This document shows, piece by piece, positions 27,121-35,735 of a stretch of 64,000 bases of DNA. The translations under genes and the position numbers were made by a program. This stretch comes from Shewanella marina JCM 15074. Its GTDB lineage: Bacteria; Pseudomonadota; Gammaproteobacteria; Enterobacterales; Shewanellaceae. Below the pieces are notes generated by a model. The model ran no database searches, was not told the origin of the DNA, and saw only the letters and a program-made list of their open reading frames with translations. The stretch's first letter is position 1. Each line of letters begins with the position of its first letter. The stretch lies in assembly GCF_000614975.1 (NCBI RefSeq), contig NZ_BALM01000006.1, positions 1 to 64,000 of the forward strand, read 5' to 3'.

Positions 27121-27214
27121 TTGAATCCTCTGATATTTTATTAATATAAATCTTTAATATCAGAACCTTAACAGGTTTTGTTGAGAGTTGTGCTCATGAA
27201 AAAGTTTTATTTTG

Positions 27215-28336
27215 CTATAAAGCTGTAGGGAGCAATTCTTGTAATAATGCTTGGCTATGATTATTGATAAGCTTGGGATTGGCACCATGATTGAGTAGCA
27301 GTTGTGTGATTTCAATATTACCTTGATTAATCGCATACCAAAGTGGTGGATTGCAGTGTTTATTGGAATTGGTACAGTGACTATTGGTATTAGCCCCTGC
27401 GTTAATGAGTTGCTTAACCAAACTGACACTATTTAAGTTGATAGCAGTTGTTAAAGGGGTATGCATAAACTGATTATAGTGATTTATTGGTAGTCCATGA
27501 GTCAGTAAAATTTGCAGCATTAGGCGAGCATGCTCGGTAACTTTATGTTGGCTTAAATCAGCCAGAAAATGGCTAACTTGCTTTGGTTCAAGATGTTGCC
27601 ATGGTTGATAAGCGTGAGCCATAAAAAAGGATAAGATCTCTGGATTAGTATGGGCTAATGCATTAAAGAATCGTGTTTTGAAACCAATTAGGTTCAAGTT
27701 TATTTTGGCAAAGCTAATACCGTTGCGCTGTAATAAATCGATTATTTGTAGGTTGTTAGAGTTAATTGCAGCAATGATTACATTATTATATTCATTTGCA
27801 GTGATCGCTCTGCTTTCTAGAAGCAGCTGTACTGTATTAGGCTTATCCAACCTAATTGCATTTAATAAAGTATGTTCATCAATAGGAAGTTCCATCGCAA
27901 GTAGCAATTTAATCATTTGCGGTCGGTCATAATTAATTGCTGCCGTAAAGGCCTGCAATAATGACTGGCGGATCTCGCTAGGCAGTGCTTGATAAACTGT
28001 TTGATGTGGGTGTTTTAGATCATAGGCCAATGGGCTCTGTATTCGATGCGATGAAGCGATTGGAAAATTAATATCAGCAAAGATTTTATGTTGATTAACG
28101 ACATGATGAACTTGTTGAGTGTATTGCTGTAGTGATTGGCTGAATAACTCAAATTGATTCTCACTCACCATTTGCACTAATGTCATCGCGCGTGTTTGTG
28201 ATTTTGAATGTTGCTCAAATAGGATGAATAACAATATTGAACTGGTGGCTAAAGTACTAACAAGTAATATTAGTTTTAGGTAATATTGCTTGCTAATATT
28301 TATAAATATCTGTAGTTTTGCTTTTTGCATGAGCAT
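27215..28336 (-). CDS. Membrane-anchored ankyrin-repeat protein
   Basis: A 373-residue protein with one N-terminal membrane segment (about 20-40, YLKLILLVSTLATSSILLFI), an extracytoplasmic helical region and at least six ankyrin-like repeats in the rest. The clearest are near the C-terminus: HTPLTTAINLNSVSLVKQLI-NAGAN and NPPLWYAINQGNIEITQLLL-NHGANP. The membrane anchor suggests the repeats face the periplasm. I find no enzymatic domain. It is probably a protein-protein interaction partner of unknown target and stands as a single gene upstream of the pilin. Confidence 0.75.
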   Translation of the reverse strand: MLMQKAKLQIFINISKQYYLKLILLVSTLATSSILLFILFEQHSKSQTRAMTLVQMVSENQFELFSQSLQQYTQQVHHVVNQHKIFADINFPIASSHRIQSPLAYDLKHPHQTVYQALPSEIRQSLLQAFTAAINYDRPQMIKLLLAMELPIDEHTLLNAIRLDKPNTVQLLLESRAITANEYNNVIIAAINSNNLQIIDLLQRNGISFAKINLNLIGFKTRFFNALAHTNPEILSFFMAHAYQPWQHLEPKQVSHFLADLSQHKVTEHARLMLQILLTHGLPINHYNQFMHTPLTTAINLNSVSLVKQLINAGANTNSHCTNSNKHCNPPLWYAINQGNIEITQLLLNHGANPKLINNHSQALLQELLPTAL

Positions 28337-28705
28337 TGAACCAGTATGGGCAATATTATCTATTTTGAATGGTTTAATAATTTTTTAGTATTGTAATATT
28401 AAATGAGTTTGAGTTATAGCAACAATATTTTAATAACTTAAAATAGAGCGAAATGAGTATATTTATTAATAAAGCCTAATATTGGATGTCGTCGTATAAA
28501 TAAAAGAAAACAATCTGTTACTCCATAAAATATTACCCCAATAACGATACAAACTGTAACAACGATTAATTAACAATAATCTAATCTAAACAGTCAATTT
28601 AATATCGTCACTTTATACTGGCAGCCAATTTATACACCCAAGCAACTTCAGCTTGTTTGGGGCTATCTGCTGAACTTGCTATTACCTGATTAATTAGGAT
28701 TTTTG
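28337..28705. other. Divergent intergenic region upstream of ankyrin and barrel genes
   Basis: No gene is visible. It is AT-rich and must carry both divergent promoters. Around 28632 there is a TATACACCCAAGCAACTTCA fragment resembling the dispersed sequence seen at 16674 and 41947, able to form a small hairpin (CAAGC with GCTTG, 28639-28655). Confidence 0.35.
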
Positions 28706-29356
28706 ATGAAAAAGACATTATTGGCAACGCTATTGCTAGTTTCTCCTTCTGTATTGGCAGCACCTTATGTGGGTATGCAATATGGTATGGGTAAGCTGCA
28801 ACATGATTATAGTACTCATTTCACTGCCGATAACATTACTGTGACACCTGATGAAACTAATTCAGATTTTGGCGGTTTTATCGGTTATCAATTTAATGAC
28901 TCAATCGCATTAGAATTAGGTTATAACCAGATTAACTCTGAAGCTGAGATTGGCAAGTATCTGGGGGTTGTCGCTTTTCAAAATATGGATTTTCATCATG
29001 AACGTGAATGGCAGGCGCAGCTTAAAAGCAAACAAATAACCCTAAAGCCTGTATATTCATATGCGTTAACTGACAATTTAGCCGTAAAAGCTGCAGTGGG
29101 TTTAACCTACACTCAATATCACTACTCATCTTCATCAGTAGATGAATATGAGGGCGTGTTTAATGATGAGCTTGAATCAGAGCAAGTTCGCGCAGGCGGC
29201 TATGCTGATAAACAAAGTGCTTGGGGTGGTGTAGCGAGTTTAGGGCTTGAATATCAAGTGTTTCCTGCAATTTTCTTAGGTGTTGCTGCTGAATATCAAA
29301 AAGACAGTGTCGCCAGTAAACAGCAATTATTGTTTAGCGCACGTTATCAGTTTTAG
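28706..29356 (+). CDS. Outer-membrane beta-barrel protein (OmpA-like/Opa-like small barrel)
   Basis: A 216-residue secreted protein with signal peptide MKKTLLATLLLVSPSVLA, then APYVGMQYGMG and alternating amphipathic strands ending in SARYQF. The final aromatic residue is the usual BAM signal of outer-membrane barrels. GGFIGYQFNDSIALELGYNQ is the pattern of eight-stranded barrels (outer membrane protein beta-barrel, OmpA-like). No peptidoglycan-binding OmpA C-terminal domain is present. The start is ATG 28706; a TTG three bases earlier is unlikely. Ligand and function are unknown. Confidence 0.8.
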   Translation: MKKTLLATLLLVSPSVLAAPYVGMQYGMGKLQHDYSTHFTADNITVTPDETNSDFGGFIGYQFNDSIALELGYNQINSEAEIGKYLGVVAFQNMDFHHEREWQAQLKSKQITLKPVYSYALTDNLAVKAAVGLTYTQYHYSSSSVDEYEGVFNDELESEQVRAGGYADKQSAWGGVASLGLEYQVFPAIFLGVAAEYQKDSVASKQQLLFSARYQF

Positions 29357-29374
29357 TAAGTAAACAAACAAATA

Positions 29375-29408
29375 AAAACGCAACATTCAATGAATGTTGC
29401 GTTTTTTA
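29375..29408. terminator. Bidirectional terminator between barrel gene and second EamA gene
   Basis: AAAACGCAACATTC (29375-29388), loop AAT, inverse arm to 29405, then T residues. Convergent genes share it. Confidence 0.88.
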
Positions 29409-29437
29409 TTAAACAATAAAAGTATAAGGGGGGGAGC

Positions 29438-30421
29438 TTAAGCTTTTTGTTCAGTTAATTTAATATCGCTAACAGTGTCAGGGCTAGCTTTGGTTTCAAA
29501 TCGAGTAAAGACATAAAGGGCGACCACAATTAAAGACACAATAATGGTTTTGCTTAGCATCATCTCTTCACCTAAGGTCAGTACCGCAACGATATAACCG
29601 ACTAGCGGCATCAGGTTTAACGCCATTGTAGCTTTTTCTACACCAATTTTTTTGAATGAGTAAAGCTGTACTAAATAGCTACCACCAGAAATACCCATAC
29701 CTAAGAAAATTAACAGACCAAGTAATAATGGGTCTGATAGGATGATAAAGATTTGAGATAGATCTAATCCCATTGTAACTGCCACAAATAAACCGAATAC
29801 TGCAACTGAGATATATTGGTATAGCATAGAGACTACTGAGCCATATTTATCCGCTAAACTGGCACGTAAGTGTGCAGTCCATGCTAGCGCTAGCATTGAA
29901 CAAGTTACGTAAACATAACCAAGCCAGGCAGTACCATTTTCAATTTCATTAGTTGGGCCTACGCTCATGGCATAAATACAAACTGCAGATGCGATAAAGG
30001 CTGCCCATTGAATTTTATTCATTTTAAAATTCATAAACATCATACCAAAAAAGACGGTTGCAAAAGGCTGCATGCCTTGAATAACACCGTTTTCAGTTGC
30101 ACCAATATGCGATAAAGATAAAAAGTTAAACAGTGAGAAAACACCTTGACCAATAATGCCGCATAGTGCAATTTTTAAGTAATCTTTCTTTTCAATTTTT
30201 AAGTTATCACCTAAATCTTTACTGAGAGTTTTACTTTTAGAGGTGAAGTAATAAATAATTGATAAACCAATAACTGCGGTGACATATCTAAAAAACACAA
30301 GTGTTAATGGATCGACAGCCATAGATAGTGGTTTAGAAACTACCCCAGTAACGCCCCAGATACATGCAACAAGAATAGCTGCGCTCCAACCAAGAAATAC
30401 ATCCTTATTATTTAAGGTCAT
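29438..30421 (-). CDS. EamA (DMT) family transporter, intact paralogue
   Basis: A 327-residue inner-membrane protein with ten predicted helices in two EamA repeats (about 10-150 and 165-310). It shares ENGVIQG, LADKYGSV, FLGMGISGGSYLV and ATMALNLMPLVGYI with the frame-broken transporter at 20799. It is a single-gene unit, but its promoter region carries the same operator array as the dpaL/M24 divergent promoter. The two transporters are therefore probably co-regulated and handle related compounds. Substrate unknown; EamA members mostly move amino acids and metabolites. Confidence 0.85.
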   Translation of the reverse strand: MTLNNKDVFLGWSAAILVACIWGVTGVVSKPLSMAVDPLTLVFFRYVTAVIGLSIIYYFTSKSKTLSKDLGDNLKIEKKDYLKIALCGIIGQGVFSLFNFLSLSHIGATENGVIQGMQPFATVFFGMMFMNFKMNKIQWAAFIASAVCIYAMSVGPTNEIENGTAWLGYVYVTCSMLALAWTAHLRASLADKYGSVVSMLYQYISVAVFGLFVAVTMGLDLSQIFIILSDPLLLGLLIFLGMGISGGSYLVQLYSFKKIGVEKATMALNLMPLVGYIVAVLTLGEEMMLSKTIIVSLIVVALYVFTRFETKASPDTVSDIKLTEQKA

Positions 30422-30503
30422 ATATTTTCCTTTATATTTTTTAATGTCAGCTTTATTTAAGCTATGCGAGAAAAATGGTTACTTAATTTTTTATTATAAG
30501 TTG

Positions 30504-30715
30504 GTCAACAAAAGTTAACTTGTGAACATAATACTGTTTACTCATTTTAAAATTGTGATTTAGATCTAAAACAATTTTTCTAGTTAACTTTTGTGGACTG
30601 TAGCGATCGATTTTGTGATCAAATTCTTATTTAAGGTAACTTTTGTTGAACTTGTTTCATTTTGGCAGGATTGAATGAGCTTGTGTTAACTATTGCTAAG
30701 TTAACAAAAGTAAAC
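30504..30715. promoter_or_regulatory. Operator array B upstream of the second EamA gene
   Basis: Boxes: GTCAAC-AAAA-GTTAAC (30504-30519), GTTAAC-TTTT-GTGGAC (30583-30598), GGTAAC-TTTT-GTTGAA (30635-30650) and GTTAAC-AAAA-GTAAAC (30700-30715). The first three have offsets of 79 and 52 bases, against 81 and 53 in array A. Between them both regions share CATAATACTGTTTAC, AAAATTGTGA and TGTGATCAAA in the same order. The -10 candidate (TATTAT, minus strand of 30528-30533) again adjoins the first box. The TGTGA elements may be CRP half-sites. Confidence 0.7.
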
Positions 30716-30803
30716 TTTTTAAATAAGGATTAAGTATATTAGATTTAATTTAATGATGGGTATTGAGAATTAACCATATTGCTTTTATCTGAGCATAAAT
30801 CAA

Positions 30804-31142
30804 TCATGCGGCAAGGCTAATAAAATAACGTAAGTTTTTTTGTTTTATTTGGTCAATATGATTAATTATAATATGACTTTTATTTTGCTCATCAAATGTA
30901 AGTTGATTAAATGGGTCATAAAAATGTTGGCCTTTTATAAAGGTAATATAAATATTTTGATGTCGATAATAGAGGTTAGCGACTAAAGAGTGTCGATTGT
31001 AAAATTCAATATTATCTTGATGAGTGATGACCTGTAGAAAAGGATTAGCACTAATAAATAGCTCAATTAATTGTGTTTGTAATGAATTCGACGTGGAATA
31101 ATTGTGCTCTATAGGTGGCAGTTGGTGTTGGCTTAATGACAT
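30804..31142 (-). CDS. Conserved-looking hypothetical protein, 112 residues
   Basis: I do not recognise this protein. It has no signal peptide or membrane helix. It is rich in Asn, Gln, His and Ile, with stretches such as LQTQLIELFISANPFLQVI and KSHIIINHIDQIKQKNLRYFI. I start at ATG 31142 because GGGAG lies eight bases upstream; a TTG at 31160 would add six residues. It lies about 100 bases downstream of iadA on the same strand, with a large hairpin (31153-31198) between them that overlaps its ribosome site. Confidence 0.5.
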   Translation of the reverse strand: MSLSQHQLPPIEHNYSTSNSLQTQLIELFISANPFLQVITHQDNIEFYNRHSLVANLYYRHQNIYITFIKGQHFYDPFNQLTFDEQNKSHIIINHIDQIKQKNLRYFISLAA

Positions 31143-31152
31143 CAATGATACT

Positions 31153-31198
31153 CCCAGCAAACAATTTTAATAAGGTAAATTGTGCCATGTTTGCTGGG
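31153..31198 (-). promoter_or_regulatory. Large hairpin overlapping the ribosome site of the 30804 gene
   Basis: CCCAGCAAACA (31153-31163) is repeated inversely at 31188-31198, with further pairing inside (ACAATTT with AAATTGT). On the minus strand the right arm runs into the GGGAG ribosome site of the next gene. No T-run follows, so it looks like a translational or stability element rather than a terminator. Confidence 0.5.
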
Positions 31199-31243
31199 TA
31201 AAATATGTACAACTATGGTTGGGGATGATAAAGATGTTAATAA

Positions 31244-32409
31244 TTAACAGCGTTCAAATTGGCTATAACGGACGGCTTGGCCTTGGTCGACTAACAGTAG
31301 CCCTTGGCTCCAGACTTTATCAATAACCATATCTGGCGTGGTCAATACCATATCTGCATCCATGCCGACTGCGAGTTGCCCCTTTTGGGTTAACTTGAGT
31401 GTGCGCGCAGCATTGCTAGTCACTAACGGCAGTACCTCGGCTAAGTTCATCCCTGCGGCCACTAATTGACATAGGCTTTGGTATAGGCTGGCAACGGTGC
31501 CCATTTCTAAGCCCGTTAATTCTCCCCGGTCATTAAAGACAGGAAGACTGGCATTACCATCAGAGCTTAGACTGATTTGGCGCAGCGGTACATTGGCGTT
31601 AATGGCTTGCTGTACGGCATCGACTACCGCAACTTCACCACTGTCTAAGCAGGCTTGATTGGTCGATGCGGTAAAATCAATCATGGCACCTGCTTTAGCA
31701 AAGGCAAAACCTTGTTCAAGCAATTGTTGGCTACGGTTGATATGAGTGGGATAAAACTGAGTGAGTGGAATATCTGTTTGCTCTGCAACTTGATGCAATA
31801 AATTAAGTCCCCCTTTACCATCGCCCACATGCACAAAAACAATACCTGCTTTGCCAGATAACATACCGCCAACACGGCATTCTGCTGCAACTCGTGCTAG
31901 TTCATGTACGCTCAGTTGGGAGCCTCTATGATCGGCAATGGCAATTTCACCGACGCCAATAATCTGGTCAATCAGCATCAAATCACGCTAATACTGCCCG
32001 TTAAAGTTGCTACTGGATAGCTATAAGAGCCTGTGTAGCAATAAACGCTGAGGCCATCTTGTTGCAACCCTTTAGCTTTAGCGATTAGCTCTTCTAAAGT
32101 TCGGCTAATTGAATCAGTGCCAAGCGCACCAACCAAGGTGGTAACGCCGTATAAGCTGGCATCGGTTAAATTCATTGCACGGGTTCGTGTGGCAAAACCG
32201 CCTTCACCGCCACCGCCCGTAATATGGGCTAGAGGGTCAACTAAGCCTGGCAATAATTGTTTGCCGCTGCCATCAATTTCTTGATGAAGTTCGCTGTTAA
32301 TATTGAGGTTGTGGCCAATCGCTAAGATTTTTCCCGCAGCAAATAGGACATCTTGATTGCCACAATATTGCGGTGCATATAATTCAACGTTACGGAGCAG
32401 GGTAAGCAT
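31244..32409 (-). CDS. iadA: Isoaspartyl dipeptidase (IadA-like amidohydrolase), frame break
   Basis: An amidohydrolase-fold enzyme that splits beta-aspartyl dipeptides. Family hallmarks are HITGGGGEGG (about 62-71), LLGTDSISR-type GALGTDSISR, IADHRGS, THINRS and the catalytic Asp in SLSSDGNAS. As given it is split: the first part stops at 31978 and the second starts at 31981. Adding one base near 31986 gives 388 residues (E. coli 390). Two oddities: the usual D-x-H-x-H is D58-P-L-A-H62, so the first metal His is Leu60, and the bridging Lys position appears to be Glu (GVGEIAIADH). Start at 32409. Confidence 0.8.
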
Positions 32410-32560
32410 GATGTTCTCTTTGGAATATAAAAAGTAGGGCGCAAGCAAGATAACCAACTGCTTAAGTAGTTGCAATTGCAGCGCGCACACTCTGAATAAA
32501 TATAATCTATCGCTTAATTCGTAGTAAACTAATCACAATATTACCTGTTTAGGAAAGACA

Positions 32561-32983
32561 ATGAGTCAGCCTGATTACCGTTTGTGGTTACATGATTTTT
32601 TTATTATCAATCCATTGATTGATGCCAAGCTGTTAGAAAAATACGGCGACTTCGAATATTGGTCTGCTGATGTGCATCAGTTGTATGTTGATCTTGGCGA
32701 TAAAGACATTAGCTTTAATTTTATAGAGCTAATGGAACTGCTTGAAGTCAGCGAAGAAGAGTTACAACATTTCTTCCAAATCGATGCGTGGTTAAGTAAC
32801 CGTATCTTTAATTTAATTACTGAAGATTATTACCAGCGCTGGTCAGTTGAAGATGGTGCCATTGCCGTGACATATGAGTCAGGCGCAATTGAAGAGTTTG
32901 ATATTGAAGCCATCAATAAAGCGATGCAAGACGGTAACGAAGATTGGAGTTATATGACCTTGCTAAAAGCATTTGAAGGCTAA
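32561..32983 (+). CDS. Conserved hypothetical acidic protein, 140 residues
   Basis: A soluble, acidic protein I cannot place in a family. It begins MSQPDYRLWLHDFFIINPL and contains ELMELLEVSEEELQHFF and WSVEDGAIAVTYESGAIEEF. The ribosome site (TTTAGGAAAGACA) and codon use look genuine, and it is followed by a strong terminator. It lies divergent from iadA and upstream of mpl, with nothing to suggest a role. Confidence 0.7.
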   Translation: MSQPDYRLWLHDFFIINPLIDAKLLEKYGDFEYWSADVHQLYVDLGDKDISFNFIELMELLEVSEEELQHFFQIDAWLSNRIFNLITEDYYQRWSVEDGAIAVTYESGAIEEFDIEAINKAMQDGNEDWSYMTLLKAFEG

Positions 32984-33007
32984 ATTTACATCATCGTATT
33001 GATAAAA

Positions 33008-33037
33008 AGCAGAAGCGAATGAGCTTCTGCTTTTTTG
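33008..33037 (+). terminator. Intrinsic terminator before mpl
   Basis: AGCAGAAGC (33008-33016) pairs with GCTTCTGCT (33023-33031), then T residues. Confidence 0.87.
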
Positions 33038-33098
33038 TTTCAAGTTTAGATTTAACAAGGCTACAATAGCTTGAATTTTCAGAAATTGAGTGGTTGAC

Positions 33099-34460
33099 AT
33101 GCATGTACATATTTTAGGGATCTGTGGCACGTTTATGGGTGGTATTGCCGTGCTAGCAAGAGCCATGGGACATAAGGTCACTGGCAGTGATGCTAATGTT
33201 TACCCGCCGATGAGCACCCAGCTTGAACAACAAGGCATTGAGCTTATTCAAGGATTTGATCCTAGTCAGCTTGATAGTAAACCTGACATTGTGGTGATTG
33301 GTAATGCCATGAGCCGTGGCAATCCTTGCGTTGAGGCTGTATTAAATCAAGGCATGAAATATACCTCAGGCCCTCAATTTCTGGCTGAACATATTTTACA
33401 AAACCGTTGGGTATTAGCCGTTGCTGGCACTCATGGTAAAACCTCAACTTCAAGTATGTTAGCTTGGATTTTAGAAGATGCAGGTTATAAGCCGGGCTTT
33501 CTAATTGGCGGCGTACCACAAAACTTTGGCGTATCAGCGGCATTAGGTGAATCAGATTTCTTTGTGGTTGAAGCAGATGAATATGACAGTGCCTTTTTTG
33601 ATAAGCGTTCTAAGTTTGTACATTATCATCCACGTACTTTGGTGATGAATAACCTAGAGTTTGATCATGCAGATATCTTTGCAGACTTAGCCGCTATTCA
33701 GCGCCAATTTAACCATCTGCTACGTACCGTGCCGGGTCAGGGCAAAGTGATCTATCCCAATGATTGCCAAGCACTAAAACAAGTGATTGAGATGGGCTGT
33801 TGGAGCGAGCAAGAAACCTTTAGTCACATTGCTAATGAGTCGCCTTGGCATGCGAATAAAGTTGTTGCTGATGGCCACCAGTTTGAAGTTTATTTAGCGG
33901 GTGAATTACAAGGTCAGTTAACTTGGTCATTAATCGGCGATCATAATATTGAAAATGCGATGATGGCGATAGCAGCAGCGAGACATGTAGGTGTGCCGCC
34001 AAGTGTGGCGATTGATGCGTTAACGCGTTTTATGCCGCCTAAGCGTCGACTTGAATGCTTAGGTGAGGTCAACGGCGTGACTGTTTATGATGATTTTGCT
34101 CATCATCCTACTGCGATTGCAACTACTCTAGCGGGCTTACGTGCCAAAGTGGGCCAAGGCCGTATTTTTGCGGTATTAGAGCCACGTTCAAATACCATGA
34201 AAAGTGGTGTACATAAAGACACCCTCGCAGGCTCATTAACCCAGGCTGATGCAGCATTTTTATATCAAGCGGATAATATTGATTGGGATATTAAAACAGC
34301 GATGGCGAATGCGGCGATTCCAGTCACTGTGTTGACCGATATCGATGCAATCGTGACTGAACTTACGCAGCAAGCAAATGCTGGCGATACGATTGTGGTG
34401 ATGAGTAACGGTGGTTTTGGTGGTATTCATCCTAAAATTTTAGCGGCATTAGCTAAATAA
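33099..34460 (+). CDS. mpl: UDP-MurNAc:L-Ala-gamma-D-Glu-meso-DAP ligase (Mpl)
   Basis: This 453-residue Mur-ligase family enzyme recycles the murein tripeptide by joining it to UDP-MurNAc in the cytoplasm. Visible motifs are [17 protein letters not shown] (about 3-19), the ATP loop [14 protein letters not shown] (about 107-120), the carbamylated-Lys/metal region [27 protein letters not shown], and [12 protein letters not shown] (about 329-340). GTFMGG and the DDFAHHP motif mark Mpl rather than MurC. I start at ATG 33099; a GTG at 33090 is possible. ubiX follows directly. Confidence 0.95.
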   Translation: MHVHILGICGTFMGGIAVLARAMGHKVTGSDANVYPPMSTQLEQQGIELIQGFDPSQLDSKPDIVVIGNAMSRGNPCVEAVLNQGMKYTSGPQFLAEHILQNRWVLAVAGTHGKTSTSSMLAWILEDAGYKPGFLIGGVPQNFGVSAALGESDFFVVEADEYDSAFFDKRSKFVHYHPRTLVMNNLEFDHADIFADLAAIQRQFNHLLRTVPGQGKVIYPNDCQALKQVIEMGCWSEQETFSHIANESPWHANKVVADGHQFEVYLAGELQGQLTWSLIGDHNIENAMMAIAAARHVGVPPSVAIDALTRFMPPKRRLECLGEVNGVTVYDDFAHHPTAIATTLAGLRAKVGQGRIFAVLEPRSNTMKSGVHKDTLAGSLTQADAAFLYQADNIDWDIKTAMANAAIPVTVLTDIDAIVTELTQQANAGDTIVVMSNGGFGGIHPKILAALAK

Positions 34461-34471
34461 GGATGGCGTTT

Positions 34472-35125
34472 ATGCAACTAAATTCAAGCATAAAACAAAA
34501 AACCATTAGCTTGGGCTGGACAGGTGCATCAGGTGCGCCTTACGGCTTACGTTTGTTGGAATGCTTATTACAAGATGGTTATCGCGTTTATTTGATGGTA
34601 TCCAGTGCCGCAAGAGTGGTGCTAGCAACTGAGCATGGTTTGCAATTGAGTGCCAATAGCGATAAGGCTAAAGCACAGCTAGATCAATTGTTTAATGGTC
34701 ATCAAGGCGAACTGATTGTATTAGGCAAAGAACAGTGGTTCTCACCGCCAGCATCAGGTAGCGCTGCCCCTAAACAGATGGTGATTTGCCCTTGTAGCAC
34801 GGGGACTTTAGCTGCCGTGGCAACCGGAATGAGTAATAACTTACTCGAACGTGCAGCCGATGTGGTATTAAAAGAGCGCGGCCAGCTTATTTTAGTGCCA
34901 AGAGAAACGCCGTTTAATGCCATTCACTTAGAGCATATGTTAAACTTAACTCGAAATGGAGCGGTGATCATGCCAGCAGCGCCTGGTTTTTATCACCATC
35001 CACAAAACGTGCAAGATCTGGTAGACTTTATGGTCGCCCGAATTTTAGATCATTTGGGAATAGACCATTCATTAACGAGTCGTTGGGGTTATGATAACCC
35101 TAAAGATAGCGACCTCGACCATTGA
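34472..35125 (+). CDS. ubiX: Flavin prenyltransferase UbiX
   Basis: A 217-residue enzyme that makes prenylated FMN, the cofactor of the UbiD decarboxylase in ubiquinone synthesis. Motifs: [20 protein letters not shown] (FMN site, about 15-34), [20 protein letters not shown] (about 105-124), [17 protein letters not shown] and [12 protein letters not shown] choose ATG 34472, because AAGGA sits eight bases before it; the ATG at 34463 is too close to that site. Transcribed with mpl (two to eleven bases apart) and followed at seven bases by hpt. Confidence 0.93.
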   Translation: MQLNSSIKQKTISLGWTGASGAPYGLRLLECLLQDGYRVYLMVSSAARVVLATEHGLQLSANSDKAKAQLDQLFNGHQGELIVLGKEQWFSPPASGSAAPKQMVICPCSTGTLAAVATGMSNNLLERAADVVLKERGQLILVPRETPFNAIHLEHMLNLTRNGAVIMPAAPGFYHHPQNVQDLVDFMVARILDHLGIDHSLTSRWGYDNPKDSDLDH

Positions 35126-35132
35126 GAGTGAT

Positions 35133-35663
35133 ATGAAACACACCATCGAAGAGATGATTTCAGTTGACGAAATCAACCACAAACTGGATGAAATGGCAGC
35201 CGTAATTAATGCCCATTATGCCGATAGCGAACGTTTGCTAATGGTGGGTCTATTAAAAGGCTCAGTCGTATTTATGGCTGACTTATGCCGCCGCATTAAA
35301 GGCCATGTAGAGATCGACTTTATGTCGGTATCAAGCTATGGCAATGCGATGACCAGTTCACGTGATGTCAAGATTCTGAAAGATGTGCAATCAGACATTC
35401 AAGGCCGTGATGTGCTGATCGTTGAGGACTTAATCGATTCAGGTAATACCTTGAATAAAGTTCGCGAAATGCTGTTACTACGTGAGCCAAAAAGCTTAGC
35501 TTTATGTACCTTGTTAGATAAGCCTGAGCGCCGTGAAGTTGACGTACCAGTCGATTTTGTTGGCTTTACCATTCCGGATGAATTCATTGTGGGTTATGGT
35601 ATTGATTATGCTGAGCAATATCGTAACTTACCTTACATTGCTAAGGTAATTCCGTTAGAGTAA
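35133..35663 (+). CDS. hpt: Hypoxanthine phosphoribosyltransferase
   Basis: A 176-residue purine salvage enzyme that joins hypoxanthine (and guanine) to PRPP. The PRPP loop is [14 protein letters not shown] (about 90-103), the pyrophosphate loop [12 protein letters not shown] (about 37-48), and the base-binding region [19 protein letters not shown]. The start is ATG 35133, behind GAGAGTG and at the normal Hpt N-terminus; the longer frame from 35091 lies inside ubiX. It ends the mpl-ubiX-hpt group and is followed by a terminator. Confidence 0.95.
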   Translation: MKHTIEEMISVDEINHKLDEMAAVINAHYADSERLLMVGLLKGSVVFMADLCRRIKGHVEIDFMSVSSYGNAMTSSRDVKILKDVQSDIQGRDVLIVEDLIDSGNTLNKVREMLLLREPKSLALCTLLDKPERREVDVPVDFVGFTIPDEFIVGYGIDYAEQYRNLPYIAKVIPLE

Positions 35664-35689
35664 TTCTCGCGGAATAATAAATTAAAATA

Positions 35690-35716
35690 AACTCCCGCCA
35701 TGTGCGGGAGTTTTAT
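35690..35716 (+). terminator. Intrinsic terminator after hpt
   Basis: AACTCCCGC (35690-35698), loop CATGT, GCGGGAGTT (35704-35712), then TTTATT. It abuts yadG. Confidence 0.85.
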
Positions 35717-35735
35717 TATGGGAGAGAGCAAGCGA

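Noticed and set aside
31068..31190. Alternative 41-codon frame (MAQFTLLKLFAGSIID...) overlapping the start of the 30804 gene
   Set aside because: It begins inside the hairpin and ends soon. It could be the true N-terminus if another base is missing, but nothing proves it.
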